From positions 13,551,001 through 13,615,000 of the forward strand of contig OX424563.1 in NCBI GenBank assembly GCA_949152475.1: a DNA stretch of 64,000 bases, read 5' to 3'. The notes beneath the pieces were generated by a model. The model searched no databases, had not been told where the DNA came from, and was given only the letters and a program-made list of their open reading frames with translations. Positions 35,691-47,000 of the stretch are shown piece by piece; positions within the stretch are counted from its first letter, which is position 1; every line of letters begins with the position of its first letter. Position numbers and translations under genes: made by a program. This stretch comes from Terebella lapidaria (taxonomy: Eukaryota; Annelida; Polychaeta; Terebellida; Terebellidae).

Positions 35691-37800
35691 TACTGCATCC
35701 CACCACGCTGACCACATCAAATGCCGGTATTGACAAAGTAGTTGTTTTGTCTGTTTTAGGCAGAATTCTTCATGTTCGTATCGATTAGTTCAGCTACTGA
35801 AATGTTTATCATCCGTGAACAGTCATAGTCACACTTGTCATATCTTTTTTTTCTCTGATAATCATGTTTTTTTTTTTTTTTAAAAAACACGCAGATGCGA
35901 TAACAGTTATTGAATGCCGGTTTAGGATGCAGTAATAATCTTTCTAAGATGTAGTAACAATTGTCTTTCAACACTATAACACACTTTATTTATGTACACA
36001 TACATATCATGCATCATGCACATACCTTGTGCAGTTATATACACGTGTTAAAGCGTAAAAAGAAAATTGTATAAACATAGATGTAATCATTGTCCTAATA
36101 AGTTTAGAAGTCCGAAAATGTTGTACTATACATAGGCCTAAGTAGTGTACTTAATATGAGACATCCATTCCATGTTACTAATATTTCTAGTCATTTGGTG
36201 CTGCATACTTCATTCGTTTTGGAAAGCAGTGTGGTACCACAAGACAATTTTGTGTAAACACTATGACAATACACAAAAGAGGTACATTGGAGACCATTTT
36301 ATGATTATAAAATACAACACAAATCTTTTAGAATAACTTACTGGGAGCATTTCGTTTGTGCAGATCACAATCATGATCTGGGATCGCAATCACATTTGTG
36401 GTCTGGACAAATAAAATGATCGTGATCCCGGATCACAAAATGTGTTTGTGATCAGATTGTTGCCATGCAACCAAAATTTATTCCGGAAGATTGTCATACA
36501 CACACAATGGAAAAAACCCAAACTTCAATGCAAGTTTAGTGGGATTAGTTGCGAATCTGGTAGAAGATTTGTCACATGATGACTTCGCAGAATGTTTTTA
36601 TGATATTGGACCCAATAGAAATGGTCTAGTTTTGAATATGCTGCCAAGAAATCATCAAACGGTTGTGAATTATGCCGCAATTGTTGTGCCACAGTACCAC
36701 CTAGATGTTTTCAAGGCACACTTCCGTCTCAGTAGAACATATGTTGAGTATCTTTACAGGAAGCTTGCATGGCCCGAGAGGTTACATGTTGGACTTACAG
36801 AGACTTCTTTTGAGAAGAAGATGCTTATGACTCTGTGGTTTCTTGGTGAGCAAGTACCTTATCGAGATGTTGCAGACAGGTTCGGGTTAGCGATAGCACA
36901 GCATTCCACTGTATCCAAAGCGTTATTGACGACATCAACAACTAACTGACACCAATTTATGTTGCTTGGCCGAATGGAGAACGTGCTGTTTCGATTCAGG
37001 AGCCATTTAAGAAAATACGAGAAGCAGTAGACGGAGCCTATGTACCCATCAAAGCTCCACGTTTGAACCAGAAAGACTACTTCAATCGCAAGAAGTTCCA
37101 CTCAATAGTGTTACAGGCGGTGGCAGTTCCAAGCTTGGAGTTCACTGATCTGTACTGTGGTTGGCCGGGATCAACCCATGACTCTCGAGTATTCAGGAAT
37201 CTGGAATACACAGGAATACAGGAATCTGGTATGAATCTGGAATACACATGAGTCATTGTGAATAATAATGAAACTATGAAGTTTAGAATGAAAAAGTGCA
37301 TAATATTCATTCAGTGTTTAATTATTACATTACTTCAAATGTTTACAACTTAATAATGGTGCTATTTATACATAAAATACGTTTAGTATGTTTACATTAA
37401 TTGTAACTAAACATTTCATACAGAATGCAGACCAGATTTTCTCGAATGATACTTACATTCTTGGTGATAGTGCGTACCCAACAACTACACTGGGCGCGTT
37501 TCTTTATTCCAGTAGAAATTCTACTAGTAGAAAGTATAACTTTTGAGATTCTACTGGTAGAACAAATGTTCTACTAGTAGAATTTCTACTGGCATAATGA
37601 AACGCGTTGGTAGAACTTCTACTAGTAGAAATTCTACTGACATAAAGAAACGCGCAGTATAAATTCTACCAAATCAATTAAAACTGATTAACATGATTAG
37701 ATCTAGATCTGACAGTTATAAATGATCTAGAGATGTATAGTAAATTAGGCATATGGCGCAAAAAAATGAATGGAAATTTGATCTAGAAAAGTATAGTAAA

Positions 37801-38033
37801 TTAGGCAGAGAGTCTCACTGGGTGGGAGCTTGCCCATGATTTTTGACGAGTCAACTCGGTAAAAATCTTTCCTCGCAGAGGCTTTGCTTGGCAAAAATCT
37901 TCAATCACACCGGCATCTGAAAGCCTATTGGACAAAAAAAATTGCCGAGCAATTAAGCCCCTGCGAGGAAAGATTTTTACCGAGTTCACTCGTCAAGAAT
38001 CATGTGCAAGCTCCCACCCAGTGAGTCTATGGT
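37801..38033. repeat. Foldback element of about 230 bp nested in the 37491-38720 transposon
   Basis: The outer arms (about 37809-37876 and 37966-38030) are inverted copies with few mismatches: CACTGGGTGGGAGCTTG and GGTAAAAATCTTTCCTCGCA on the left, their complements on the right. Pairing continues inward more weakly. Flanking DNA (GCAAAAAAATGAATGGAAAT) is repeated on both sides (about 37758 and 38035). Confidence 0.82.
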
Positions 38034-38318
38034 GCAAAAAAATGAATGGAAATTCGATAAAATGTGTGATAGTTACATACAGACCTTGCATTGACATAAA
38101 TATATGTCAAGATTTATTAGTGTTTATCTGATTATGACGTATGACTGTCGTCGGTAAGATCACACGTTATCACTTGGATATTGTTACCGAGGTGTTCCCT
38201 AACATGGCGTCCTGATCATCAGAGGACAAAGTGGCAAACTCTAACGCGTCCATGTTGTCTTGTTGATGTTTTTTTCTCAAAAGACAGCTGTACGTGTTGT
38301 TTTGTTCACACTACATCG

Positions 38319-38352
38319 GAAACCCATAAGAGAGATCTCTCTTATGGGTTTC
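38319..38352. repeat. Perfect 34-bp palindrome
   Basis: GAAACCCATAAGAGAGA is followed directly by its exact reverse complement. A second palindrome, CGTCATGATAATCATGACG, begins 18 bases later. Both are inside the 37491-38720 transposon. Confidence 0.9.
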
Positions 38353-39964
38353 TGAGTACATCGTGTCGTCATGATAATCATGACGTTGTCATGTTTGCGT
38401 GATTGTTTTCATAATGATGTCACATATTTTCATGTTATTTGTTAATTTACATGTGAATCTTCTTTGATTTGTATTTTGGTATATTTACAAGTCATTTGTC
38501 ACTTTTTATGGTAATTGATTTGGTATAAATCTTAAATGATTTGTGATAAATTTTAGTCTACTAGTAGAAATAAAATTTCAACCAGTAGGAATAAAAGTTC
38601 TACTAGTAGAAATAAATGTTCTACTAGTAGAAATTATACTGGCATAATGAAACGCACAAAACTTTATACTAGTAGAATTTCTACTAGTAGAATTTCTACT
38701 GGCATAAAGAAACGCGCCCATTATGTGTGTCACATTTCAAAGACAATGGAAACCTGTCCAATGAAGAATAGACCTTCAATCGGTTAGTCATTTTGCACAA
38801 GATAATTTGAAAGAAATGCGAATCCCTGCGTAATATCGATGTATAAATATTCAAAAGTACACACACACACAAATATAAATAACAATATTTTATTCAGCAC
38901 ACATTCCACAAATCAAGCGGTCGTTGAGAGATCATTTGGAATATGCAAAGGTCAGTCTCGAAGACTTTCGAAGTTTCGAATATTTCGAAATATTGACATG
39001 AATGATGTGCAACGCATACCCGATGTGATTCGAGCTTGCTGCACACTGCATAACATGTGCATCAAACTTGATGATGGAGGATTTGACGACGACGAAACGG
39101 ATCACCATGATCAAGATGAATCTCCACCACATGCAAGTTGTGGAAAACCGAGTATTGCTAAGAAAGCTGAAGTATCTGGCACAATGAAACGTCACAAGCT
39201 GCTAAAAATGTTATGCAAATGAACAGTAAAACTGCATTTGATGAGTTTGAGCACTGTTTTGTCATGTGTTTGTTGATAATTGTTACAAATGAAAATGTGA
39301 ATGTGAGCACTGCTTGAACTGGCTTAGACAAATATTCTTTACATCTACTATCAAATTCATGAAGTGAAAATAGATGAGCCTTGAAACATAACGTGTATTT
39401 TATTCCTTTGTGCCACAAATTGTTGCATGAGCATGGGATGGCCCAATTCAAGTATTCACTGGGCCTAAAATATAACATAGATAATGACATAAGTGCGAAA
39501 AAAAGAACTACAACTGTCTACAATATTATTCACCTCACATACGATCACATATACCTAACAATACTTGGATAGGAAGACACAAAACACACCTATAAATCTT
39601 GCAATAATCTATTTCATAAACTATTTGAATGTAGATATATGCAGATTGAGCTCGACAGTTCATTTAAAATTGAAATTCACATTAGTATCTCCATGTCATA
39701 TACTACTAGACCTGTACGGGCTGTAGAAATATAAACCCTACAGCAAACTAAATTGTACAAATTACAGTATGCTGTACGTTATTCTCCTGTAATATACATG
39801 TAAATTATTATTTATTGCGCAATAACCAACTTATAATATTAGATTCATACCATATAATAATGAGTATGCCGTCAGTCGATAGCGGGTCTGTATGTATATG
39901 GAGTTCCTAATACAATTTAAGCAATCTATACAGCAGCCCACCGATATTTGTGGCGATATAACAT

Positions 39965-40045
39965 TTAAATAGACGTGGAATCAATACCCAGTATTAAGTA
40001 TTCCGAGCAAACAAAACAGGGTCCGTTATCCAATCTCATAATCCG
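39965..40045 (-). repeat. Dispersed Penelope-like 3' tail, minus-strand fragment
   Basis: On the minus strand it contains GAGATTGGATAACGGACCCT, TTTGCTCGGAATACTTAATA and GGTATTGATTCCACGTCTAT, matching the distal tail at 45255-45325. It lies between the two Harbinger genes. Confidence 0.7.
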
Positions 40046-40200
40046 GTGAAATATACACAGTGGTTCTTGGTAAAATAGATAAATACAACTCACTAAGTTT
40101 TCGGGATTTATGCGACGGGGATTTTTTTTAGCGTAAACATATTACTTCAATGCCTTATCAACTTAATCAATAGCTTTTTTTCTGCATCTTTTACAGAACT

Positions 40201-41432
40201 TCATTTTTCTATCAGTTTTCCCATGATATCCACTAATTTTCCCAATATACCCATACGTTCTTCGTGCATTTTAGTCAGAATGTTCATTCTTTCTTTCTCA
40301 ATTTCCTGCCTCTCTCTTTTTTTTTTTACCTTTTCAAGGTATTGGAATATCACATCGGATGATCTGGTTCTGTTCCTTTTTCTATTTTTTCTCTCTTTGT
40401 CATATCCCGTCACTGGGATCTCATCCTCGCTGTGCTGAATGAAAAGTTCAATTTTAAACCACAGCATTCCAAGCTACTGTTACTGTGATTAGATAATAAT
40501 GGAAAAGAAATGAAATGGAGTTTTCTATTAGTATGATACTGACTCAGCTGTTATCGTCTCTTCAGGTGAAATCACAGCGTGCACGTCAGGTGAAATGGCT
40601 TTCGTTTTGGAAATCTGATTGTTACGAGGTCTGATGAAATAATAATTTGTATCTGACACATTGAAAGATAATGGAATATGGAAAAATATACTATTTATAC
40701 CAAATTATGTGAAATAATTATTACACTAACTCTACTTTTGCATACTTCTTCTTTTTGGCAACAGCTTCATCATGGGTTCTTGAGTGGACCTATACATTAA
40801 AAAATCATTGATGAAGTCAAACAAGCAACAAATTGGTTACAAATTTAAATTGACATAGCTTCATTGCATCATTTGTAAATGTGTACTATTAGAATAATAT
40901 ATTTTGAAAGCGAATTTAAATAAACATTCTCATGGATATGTCAAACAATTTTCTGAAAACACCTGTTTAGTACTTTCATTGTACTAGTCACAGAGAGTGG
41001 TTTAGCAGACGGTTTTTCACCAAACAACTCTTCGGAATCATCGAAGAATAGCCAGCTTTTTGTGCCATTGCCAGACTTGTTATGGTCTAATATTTCTTTA
41101 TACCGCCTTTTGAGGTTCCTCCACTTATTGTTTTGAGGTTTCTCCACTTCCTGTTCCAGCACGGTCATGGAAGTGAAGATGAAATATCGTGGCATTCAGT
41201 GGCTCAAAACCACAAAGATTAACATTCAAAACCAAATAAATAAATAATGAACAGGCTAATACCTGCTACATTCATCCCTGTTCCTTGCATGTGATTGGCA
41301 ATAATATCCCATGTTTTTTTCACTTTGACGTTGGTTCCATCAAACCGGTGCTGCTCCTGATATCAATTGTTTGACTTGTTCTGTGGTCCAAGTCAACTTA
41401 GATGGAGCTGATTGAGAGGCCGATTCCGACAT
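40201..41432 (-). CDS. Myb/SANT-like DNA-binding protein of the Harbinger element
   Basis: The ATG is at 41432 (MSESASQSAPSKLTWTTEQ). Exon 1 (41263-41432) carries the first Myb/SANT helices and then KVKKTWDIIANHMQGTG, but a small frameshift near 41355 separates these parts. Exon 2 (40963-41150) supplies NNKWRNLKRRYKEILDHNKS and WLFFDDSEELFG, the hallmark of the Myb/SANT-like group. Likely small exons are 40735-40790 (VHSRTHDEAVAKKKKYAK) and about 40530-40615. The last exon (40201 to about 40430) encodes a charged helical tail ending LVDIMGKLIEK. In Harbinger elements this protein binds the ends and helps the transposase into the nucleus. It is convergent with the transposase. Confidence 0.75.
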
Positions 41433-41869
41433 CGTCTCTTGACCATGATGTGTTGGATCTGACAATTGTATCACATGTATATCATTTAATTTGGAGTTTG
41501 ATTTATAAACAAGTCTGTCATTATACTATTCTTGAATATTCCATTGACAATACAAACCGGCACTTGGACCAGCACCATCAATATTGTCGTATTATTCGAC
41601 GTGTTCCACTAGAGCATCAGAATCTGATATAATGGTATCGTATTCATTTGAAAAAAAAAAACAATGCAAATTTTAAAATTTCAAGCATGCTCATTTAACA
41701 ATTGATGAAAAATTTTAAACTTAAATTAATATTCTCCTCAACAAATATCCATAAGCTTATTAGCGACATTCCATTTTTTTAATATTTTTTTATGAATAAC
41801 CATTCTTATGAAGCATGATTTACTCCATGGGAAAAACCTTCATAAATGGGAATTCAATATTTCACACCC

Positions 41870-42215
41870 GTATTTTACATATCGAAACCGGGATTTAAAT
41901 ATTACAACACGTAATTAGATGTAAAAAACGTGAATTGAATATTCCAATCTGGAAATAAATACTAAAACTCAGAAATAAGTATTAAAACCGGGAAATAATA
42001 CTTAAGTACATAAATATTTATTTTCATGTTTTGTTATTTAAATGCCGTCTTAAACATTTTTTCCGTCTTAAACATCTAATTACGGGTTTCAATATTTATT
42101 TCCCGGTTTGAATATTTAAATCTTATTATGAACATTTGTTTCCAGTCTGTTATATTTATTTCCCGGTTTTAACATTTTAATTCCAGGTTTTAATACTTGA
42201 TTCCAGTTCTCACTA
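41870..42215. repeat. Degenerate AT-rich tandem units in opposed orientation
   Basis: The left half has units such as AAACCGGGAAATAATACTTA, the right half their complements (TATTTATTTCCCGGTTTGAA). Unit length is about 25-30 bases. It forms a loose inverted array inside the Harbinger element. Confidence 0.65.
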
Positions 42216-43529
42216 CAAATATTTAATATATTATACAAATTTGGCTTGATGCTAGAATAACTATTTTCGTGTTATTAGATGATAGTCTGCCATCTTTGAT
42301 GATACCACTAGATATAGTAACTCGGTGAGCTAAGCGGCAACTGCCATCTAGCGAATATTCTACCATCATTCACCTCCGACCTTCACCTCAGGCTGTTTAC
42401 TCACGGTTTGAAGACAACTTTGTAATTCTTCGATTGTCCACACGTTAACTCTCAATGAGTCCATGTTGTGGAAAGATCAAAACAAAAGTGAACCTAGAAT
42501 CGTTTGTTATTATTTTATTTACTTTAGTAACCATAACAATTGTTGAGTCTCACGTGAATCTGACAGTTTTCCGTTGTCAAGATAATTTTGTGTGAGCGAT
42601 ATTAGGGGACCTACATATTTATGTAAAACTGCGAACAAGGTGTCTATTGCCATATTATTACAATTATATTCCAGCGAATATTCGAGGTGACAAATTTTCC
42701 CATTTATGTAATCAGCACCATTTTGAAATAACACTGATCACATGAGGTCCAGAAAAAGAATCACACCCGAGTTGTGATTTCTGTGATCACTAGATTTTCG
42801 GATCATGATTGCGATCCGTAAAATTTTTTGCCGGATCACACACATGATCTGGGATCACATTTGTGATCCGGACAAATAGAATGCACCCACTATTGATATT
42901 GTTGAAAACTCAAACAGTCACACTGCTGCACGAGGTATATCATGCCATGATATATTTTTAAGATATGAGATTTTACGTTGATATTCTGAAAACCCATAAC
43001 GACAAAAAAAACATACTTTACATTATGTATATTTATTGAAAAATAGGTGATATGCTTGAATGTTAGTATATTTAGGTTGGTCATTTGTTGTTTTAGTACT
43101 CGATTATGAATCTCGAATTGGACGTTGATATGTTGTACAATCGTTTTATCCTGTCATATTTTTATCACACCAATGAGCAGTTAAGTACTATGAATTTGAC
43201 TTTCAAGAAATAAGAAACGAAATTTAGTCTCCAAATGATTTCGTGTGAATATAAATCATGTTTTCTCCTGCTATGAATACAATAAATAACAGTTTATACT
43301 GAGTTTGATTCTAGATACATGCTAAATACCAGAAACAAATAAAATTGTTACTGCGACTTCGAGTATTTTTAAAAACACATTAGTAAAAAACAGTCATGAC
43401 AAGTGTAAATATTACCATGCACGAATGCTAAAAGATTTAATAATCTAACCATTTGCTACCGACACAAAGATTTCTGTCTAAAACACAGAAAAATAACCAC
43501 ATTGTAAATACCGGCATTTGGCGTGGTCA

Positions 43530-43730
43530 CCGTAGTGGGATCAACCCCCGTGCTAATGGCCATTTTGGGGGTTCATGAGTTGTCCTGTCGTTTTGGTTTC
43601 CTCTCACTTCCTATGCCTGACATGACTTTCTGTCCCCGGACTATGATATTGGATGACGGACCCTGTTTTGCTCGGGTATTGATTCTACGTCTATTCAGTA
43701 GGCCTAACCGTGTACAGGAATCAGTATAGT
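43530..43730 (+). repeat. Dispersed Penelope-like 3' tail, diverged copy
   Basis: GGCCATTTTGGGGGTTCATG, GACTTTCTGTCCCCGGACTA and TTTTGCTCGGGTATTGATTC match the tail at 45165-45320. The first part of the tail is missing. Confidence 0.7.
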
Positions 43731-43734
43731 ACTA

Positions 43735-44130
43735 GTATTAGAACAAAGAGGTTTCACTCTACAAATTTCTGTTGTCTACGATTTTGTCTCATGGAGCCCT
43801 ATAATCCTGGCGGCTGGATGCGGTGTTGTAGTTCGTCGTCCTCAGGGACGATTGTGAGTTACGTCATTTCGTTTAGCTAACATATTCTTTCATTCATAAA
43901 TTCATGCGATAGTCATAGTAGTAAACACATTCATCAGAGAGTATAGAACAGAGAGGTTTCACTCTGCAAACTTCTATTGTCTACCATTTTGTCTCATGGA
44001 GACCTGTAATCCTGGTGGCTGGATGCGGTGTTGTATTTTGTCGTCCTCAGGGACGATTGTGAATAACGTCATTACGTTTTGCTAACATATTATTTCATTC
44101 ATAAATTCATGTCGTAGTAATAATAGTAAA
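43735..44130 (+). repeat. Two tandem copies of a 195-bp unit
   Basis: The copies start near 43740 and 43944. They share AGAGGTTTCACTCT, TTTTGTCTCATGGAG, GGCTGGATGCGGTGTTGTA and GTCGTCCTCAGGGACGATTG. Divergence is modest. Confidence 0.82.
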
Positions 44131-44230
44131 CACTTTCATTCATAAGGCGCATCCGTCCGCCAGGAGTGCCACCAGTTCAAAATTCAAAATGGTGCCAGTG
44201 GAGTGAAACCTCTCTGTTCTATACTCTCTG
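43935..44230. mobile_element. MITE-like element with a perfect 30-bp inverted repeat
   Basis: Positions 43935-43964 (starting CAGAGAGTATAGAACAGAG) are the exact reverse complement of 44201-44230. The internal part is one unit of the 195-bp repeat plus a segment with GCGCATCCGTCCGCCAGGAG. A third, weaker terminal copy lies at 44290-44322, suggesting nested or tandem insertions. Confidence 0.82.
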
Positions 44231-44345
44231 CATTCATTCATAAAGCACATCCATCCGCCAGGAGTGCCACCAGTTCAAAATGGTGCCATAGGAGTGATAC
44301 CTTTCTGTTCTATACCTGTTCGTATAGGTATATATGTTCTCTGTT

Positions 44346-44775
44346 CGTATTCCCGCACATACAGGCGCATGCGCCTATAAATGAAACATTGCCTTTTTGG
44401 ACACGCACAGAATTATAATTATGCCTCATATATAGGCGCATGCGCCTTTATGTGAGGTATGGCGCATATGCCTATATGTGAATCCACTTTCTTTCGAACA
44501 TGAGCTTTCCAGGTGGATGTCGCATGCATTTCATTACATAATGAATCACATAATAGTACAGGTGGGTCGGACCCTTTCATGTACTAGATAACACTTATTC
44601 CAATAATAATGTATCGCAAAAACAAGTTCAGAGAGGTGCGCTCATAAACGATAACGTGTTATCCACATATTCTGCTGGAGAAAAAATATACCTCGTATAT
44701 AAGCGCATGCGCCTATATACGAGGTATGGCGCACCTTCATTTATAGGCGCATGCGCCTCTATGCGCGGGAATACG
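44346..44775. mobile_element. 430-bp MITE with 40-bp inverted repeats and four GGCGCATGCGCC-type palindromes
   Basis: The arms 44346-44385 and 44736-44775 are inverted copies with few mismatches; the outer end is CGTATTCCCGC. The 12-bp palindrome GGCGCATGCGCC occurs at 44364, 44435 and 44746, with a variant AGCGCATGCGCC at 44702. The stretch 44691-44724 is a near-perfect 34-bp palindrome. There is no coding capacity. Confidence 0.82.
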
Positions 44776-44938
44776 GTACTCTCTCTGCAGGAATGTTATG
44801 TGTGGTCTGTTTGTGGTTACCATAGAAATCACCTACTAAATGACGTAAAATGGAACAAACACATATGGGACAGGTTGTCAACTTATACGCTATTCCAGAG
44901 CTAGTTGCAAATAAGAGGACTTTGTCTATCGAAGTGCC

Positions 44939-45345
44939 CAGCTAGTCTCTAAACTGCTACGACAAGGATATGTTTTACCAAGACTTATCGCTGCGTTTAA
45001 GAAATTCTATGGACGTCATCATGATCTGGTTGATAAATACAGCAAATCCATGTCTGCCATGCAACTAGATCTATTTTCATGTTAATTTTGGGGAATTCAT
45101 GACGGGTGCCACTAGTGGGGCAGGAAATGCTCACTCTTTCCGGAACACCTGATTTCACCTCCTGATGGCCATTTACGGGGGTTCATGAGTTTCCCTGTCA
45201 TTTTTGTTTTCTCTCACTTCGTATGCCTGATATGACTTTCTGTCCCCGGACTATGAGATTGGATAACGGACCTTGTTTTGTTTGCTCGGAATACTTAATA
45301 CTGGGTATTGATTCCACGTCTATCTCTACTGCTTCGTTTATTGCG
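44939..45345 (+). pseudogene. Penelope-like family: RT C-terminus plus 3' tail
   Basis: The frame from 44939 reads LVSKLLRQGYVLPRLIAAF, then KKFYGRHHDLVDKYSKSMS, ending at TAA near 45083. The dispersed tail follows: GAATTCATGACGGGTGCCAC, GGGGCAGGAAATGCTCACTC, GACTATGAGATTGGATAACG. It is the best 3' end of the family represented at 24960-25960. The catalytic core is missing, as in 5'-truncated retrotransposon copies. Confidence 0.78.
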
Positions 45346-45617
45346 TTTCCTGGATGCTTGGTGTACTAGATTATCGAAGATATTCACTTTTTCTGAATGC
45401 TACCAGAGTTTTATACTCTCTGACTACAGTCACGGTAATTTTTCATGGTTTTTCGATTCATTTTGGTTTTTTGCCAGCGTGAATTTCACGGTCAGCTAAA
45501 CCTGGCCCCAAAAGTGGCTATCCAACCAGGAGCTATTCATAAAGCCTTCGTAAATGATACGAAGGGGAAAGTGGTGCGTAAAATAGTTTTCGTAAATAAA
45601 TCGTATTCATAAAGCGT

Positions 45618-46030
45618 TCGTATTTGGTATGGAGCGTTTTTAGGGTCAATATTCATTGACATGCATTGTAGATTTTCTTGTTGTGAATGATTGTTTCAAT
45701 CGCAAAATTCTTTATTCCACATTACTATTTCTAAACTTTCTGTGTCGAATTCACATATTCTTACTGCATAGTTCTAATTTCCACCCCCTTGCTGCTTATT
45801 TCCAAGTTCTGACTGGTACTTTCTCAAGTCTTGATTCATCATGCCATATTCTAACATCTTTGTTCATGCAAACTATCAAAAAACAAATCGCATCTGGCAC
45901 AATGCATATGGAACTTAGCACATTTCATTTAGAATAAAGCACATCGCACGAAGAACAAAGCAAAACGAATGAAGCATTTCATGTGCCAAAATTACTACTG
46001 CACTATTATGACAACAGACGGCGCTGCGGG
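45618..46030 (+). repeat. Left arm of a large inverted duplication
   Basis: About 370 bases match 47790-48155 in inverted orientation, with blocks TTTTTAGGGTCAATATTC, TTCAATCGCAAAATTC and CACAATGCATATGGAACTTA. Only short shared open frames occur (MTCIVDFLVVNDC). The arms are about 1.8 kb apart. Confidence 0.8.
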
Positions 46031-46119
46031 TCGAGTGGCCACATTGTGAATGAGAAACTGAACACTCCTGGATGAGGAAAATACCTTGGTTTGATGGACC
46101 GCTGGTTCGGTGCTGAATT

Positions 46120-47000
46120 TTTAGCTTACCGTCCCATGGCTCGATAAGTTATTGGCGTGGTTTTTCGTCCGTCGTCCGTCCGGGAGAACTTCCGGGGTTT
46201 AGGGGCTTGAAAAAGCTGAAAATAGCCCTAAACCCTTTTTATGAGTAGACGTGTATATAGGGGAATAATTTGGGGATACGGGGCTCACACGGGAGAGGAA
46301 ATTTAACATGGTGAAAGTCCTTTAACCTAAAAAATTGGTACGTTCGTCCGTCGTCCGTCCGGCAAATAACTTTTTTCTGCCTTGATGAATTTACTAAAAC
46401 ATTCCTGAAAATTTACTAAAACATTCCTTGGGCTTCCGATTTGGCGGCCATTTTTTATGAAAAGTGGCTAAATTTGGACTTTGATGGCCTTTTTCTCGAA
46501 AACTGTCTGATCAGTTTGAGATTTTTGTTTCAAGACATTTCCCTCATGTACATCAATGGCAAGTTTCATTGCCCTTGCATCGCCGGTCTGCGTGTGACAG
46601 CCATTTTGATTTTTTGACATGTCAGCGAAATAAATTGTTGTTGTCCCAAATCAAGCCACTATTTGTTCTAAGCCATTTCCAGCAAAAAAAAAAACTCCTA
46701 GAACTTTTCAAGATAGAGCCTAAGTATTGCCACATTCAAATGGGAAATCATATATTGCGGTTTGAATGATGACCTTGAATTTGACCTTGAATGACTTTGG
46801 AAGGTCGAAACCTTATTTTGTCTCAAGAAGTGATGATTTTTGTCTTTGGCTGCCATTTTCTCAAAAACTATTGACAATTTTCCTCAAAATGCATAAGATT
46901 CTCCCTATGTACCTTTGTGATGTGTATAAGTTTTGTTGCCTTTGAATCGACGGTATGTGAATATATGTCATTAACGGAAGAAACCTTTCAATATGTAACT
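46120..47000 (-). repeat. Relative of the AGGTCA-rich element's tail, minus orientation
   Basis: CGTCCGTCGTCCGTCCGG (twice, near 46168 and 46343), GGCGGCCATTTTTTATG, and TGACCTTGAATTTGACCTTG (46772) are complements of motifs in 7966-9468 and 30434-31840. A small tandem (TTTACTAAAACATTCCT twice) lies near 46389-46425. No terminal repeats were found, so it is a decayed or different family member. Confidence 0.6.

Larger units (their letters stand above)
37491..38720. mobile_element. Palindrome-rich non-autonomous DNA transposon inserted in the Harbinger transposase
   Basis: The termini are TGGGCGCGTTTCTTTAT (37491-37507) and its exact inverse (38704-38720). Next to both ends are several copies of the 14-bp palindrome TTCTACTAGTAGAA and variants, and partial copies of the terminal motif recur inward (AATGAAACGCG). 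The element splits the transposase exon just after GDSAYP. There is no coding capacity. I found no clear target duplication (flanks ACTACAC and TTATGTG), so the family is open. Confidence 0.85.
36491..39222 (+). pseudogene. Harbinger (HARBI1-like) transposase, interrupted
   Basis: The N-terminal part (36491-36949) ends with the helix-turn-helix-like YRDVADRFGLAIAQHSTVSK. The frame shifts near 36945. The catalytic part then shows DGAYVPIKAP (first Asp) and DLYCGWPGSTHDSRVF (second Asp region). After an apparent intron ending TTTCATACAG (37422) it reads YILGDSAYP. A 1.2-kb transposon is inserted at 37491-38720. Coding sense resumes with FKDNGNLSNEE, an in-frame TAG (38769) and TFNR. An intron (38783-38897) follows, and NRTHSTNQAVVERSFG gives the catalytic Glu before a C-terminus rich in Asp (FDDDETDHHDQDE). 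The protein would cut and paste the element with its Myb-like partner. It is dead through frameshift, nonsense mutation and insertion. Confidence 0.88.
36341..42890. mobile_element. PIF/Harbinger transposon, apparently with both genes and terminal repeats
   Basis: Left end CTGGGAGCATTTCGTTTGT (36341) and right end, read inward, GTGGGTGCATTCTATTTGT (42890) are imperfect inverted repeats, continued on both sides by GATCACAA. Both sub-termini are rich in GATCACA and GATCCGG. Between them lie a DDE transposase (plus, 36491-39222) and a Myb/SANT-like gene (minus, 40201-41432), the two-gene plan known for Harbinger elements. TTA adjoins the left end; the right flank is TAT, so the 3-bp target duplication is not intact. 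The element is interrupted at 37491 by another transposon. Confidence 0.75.
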
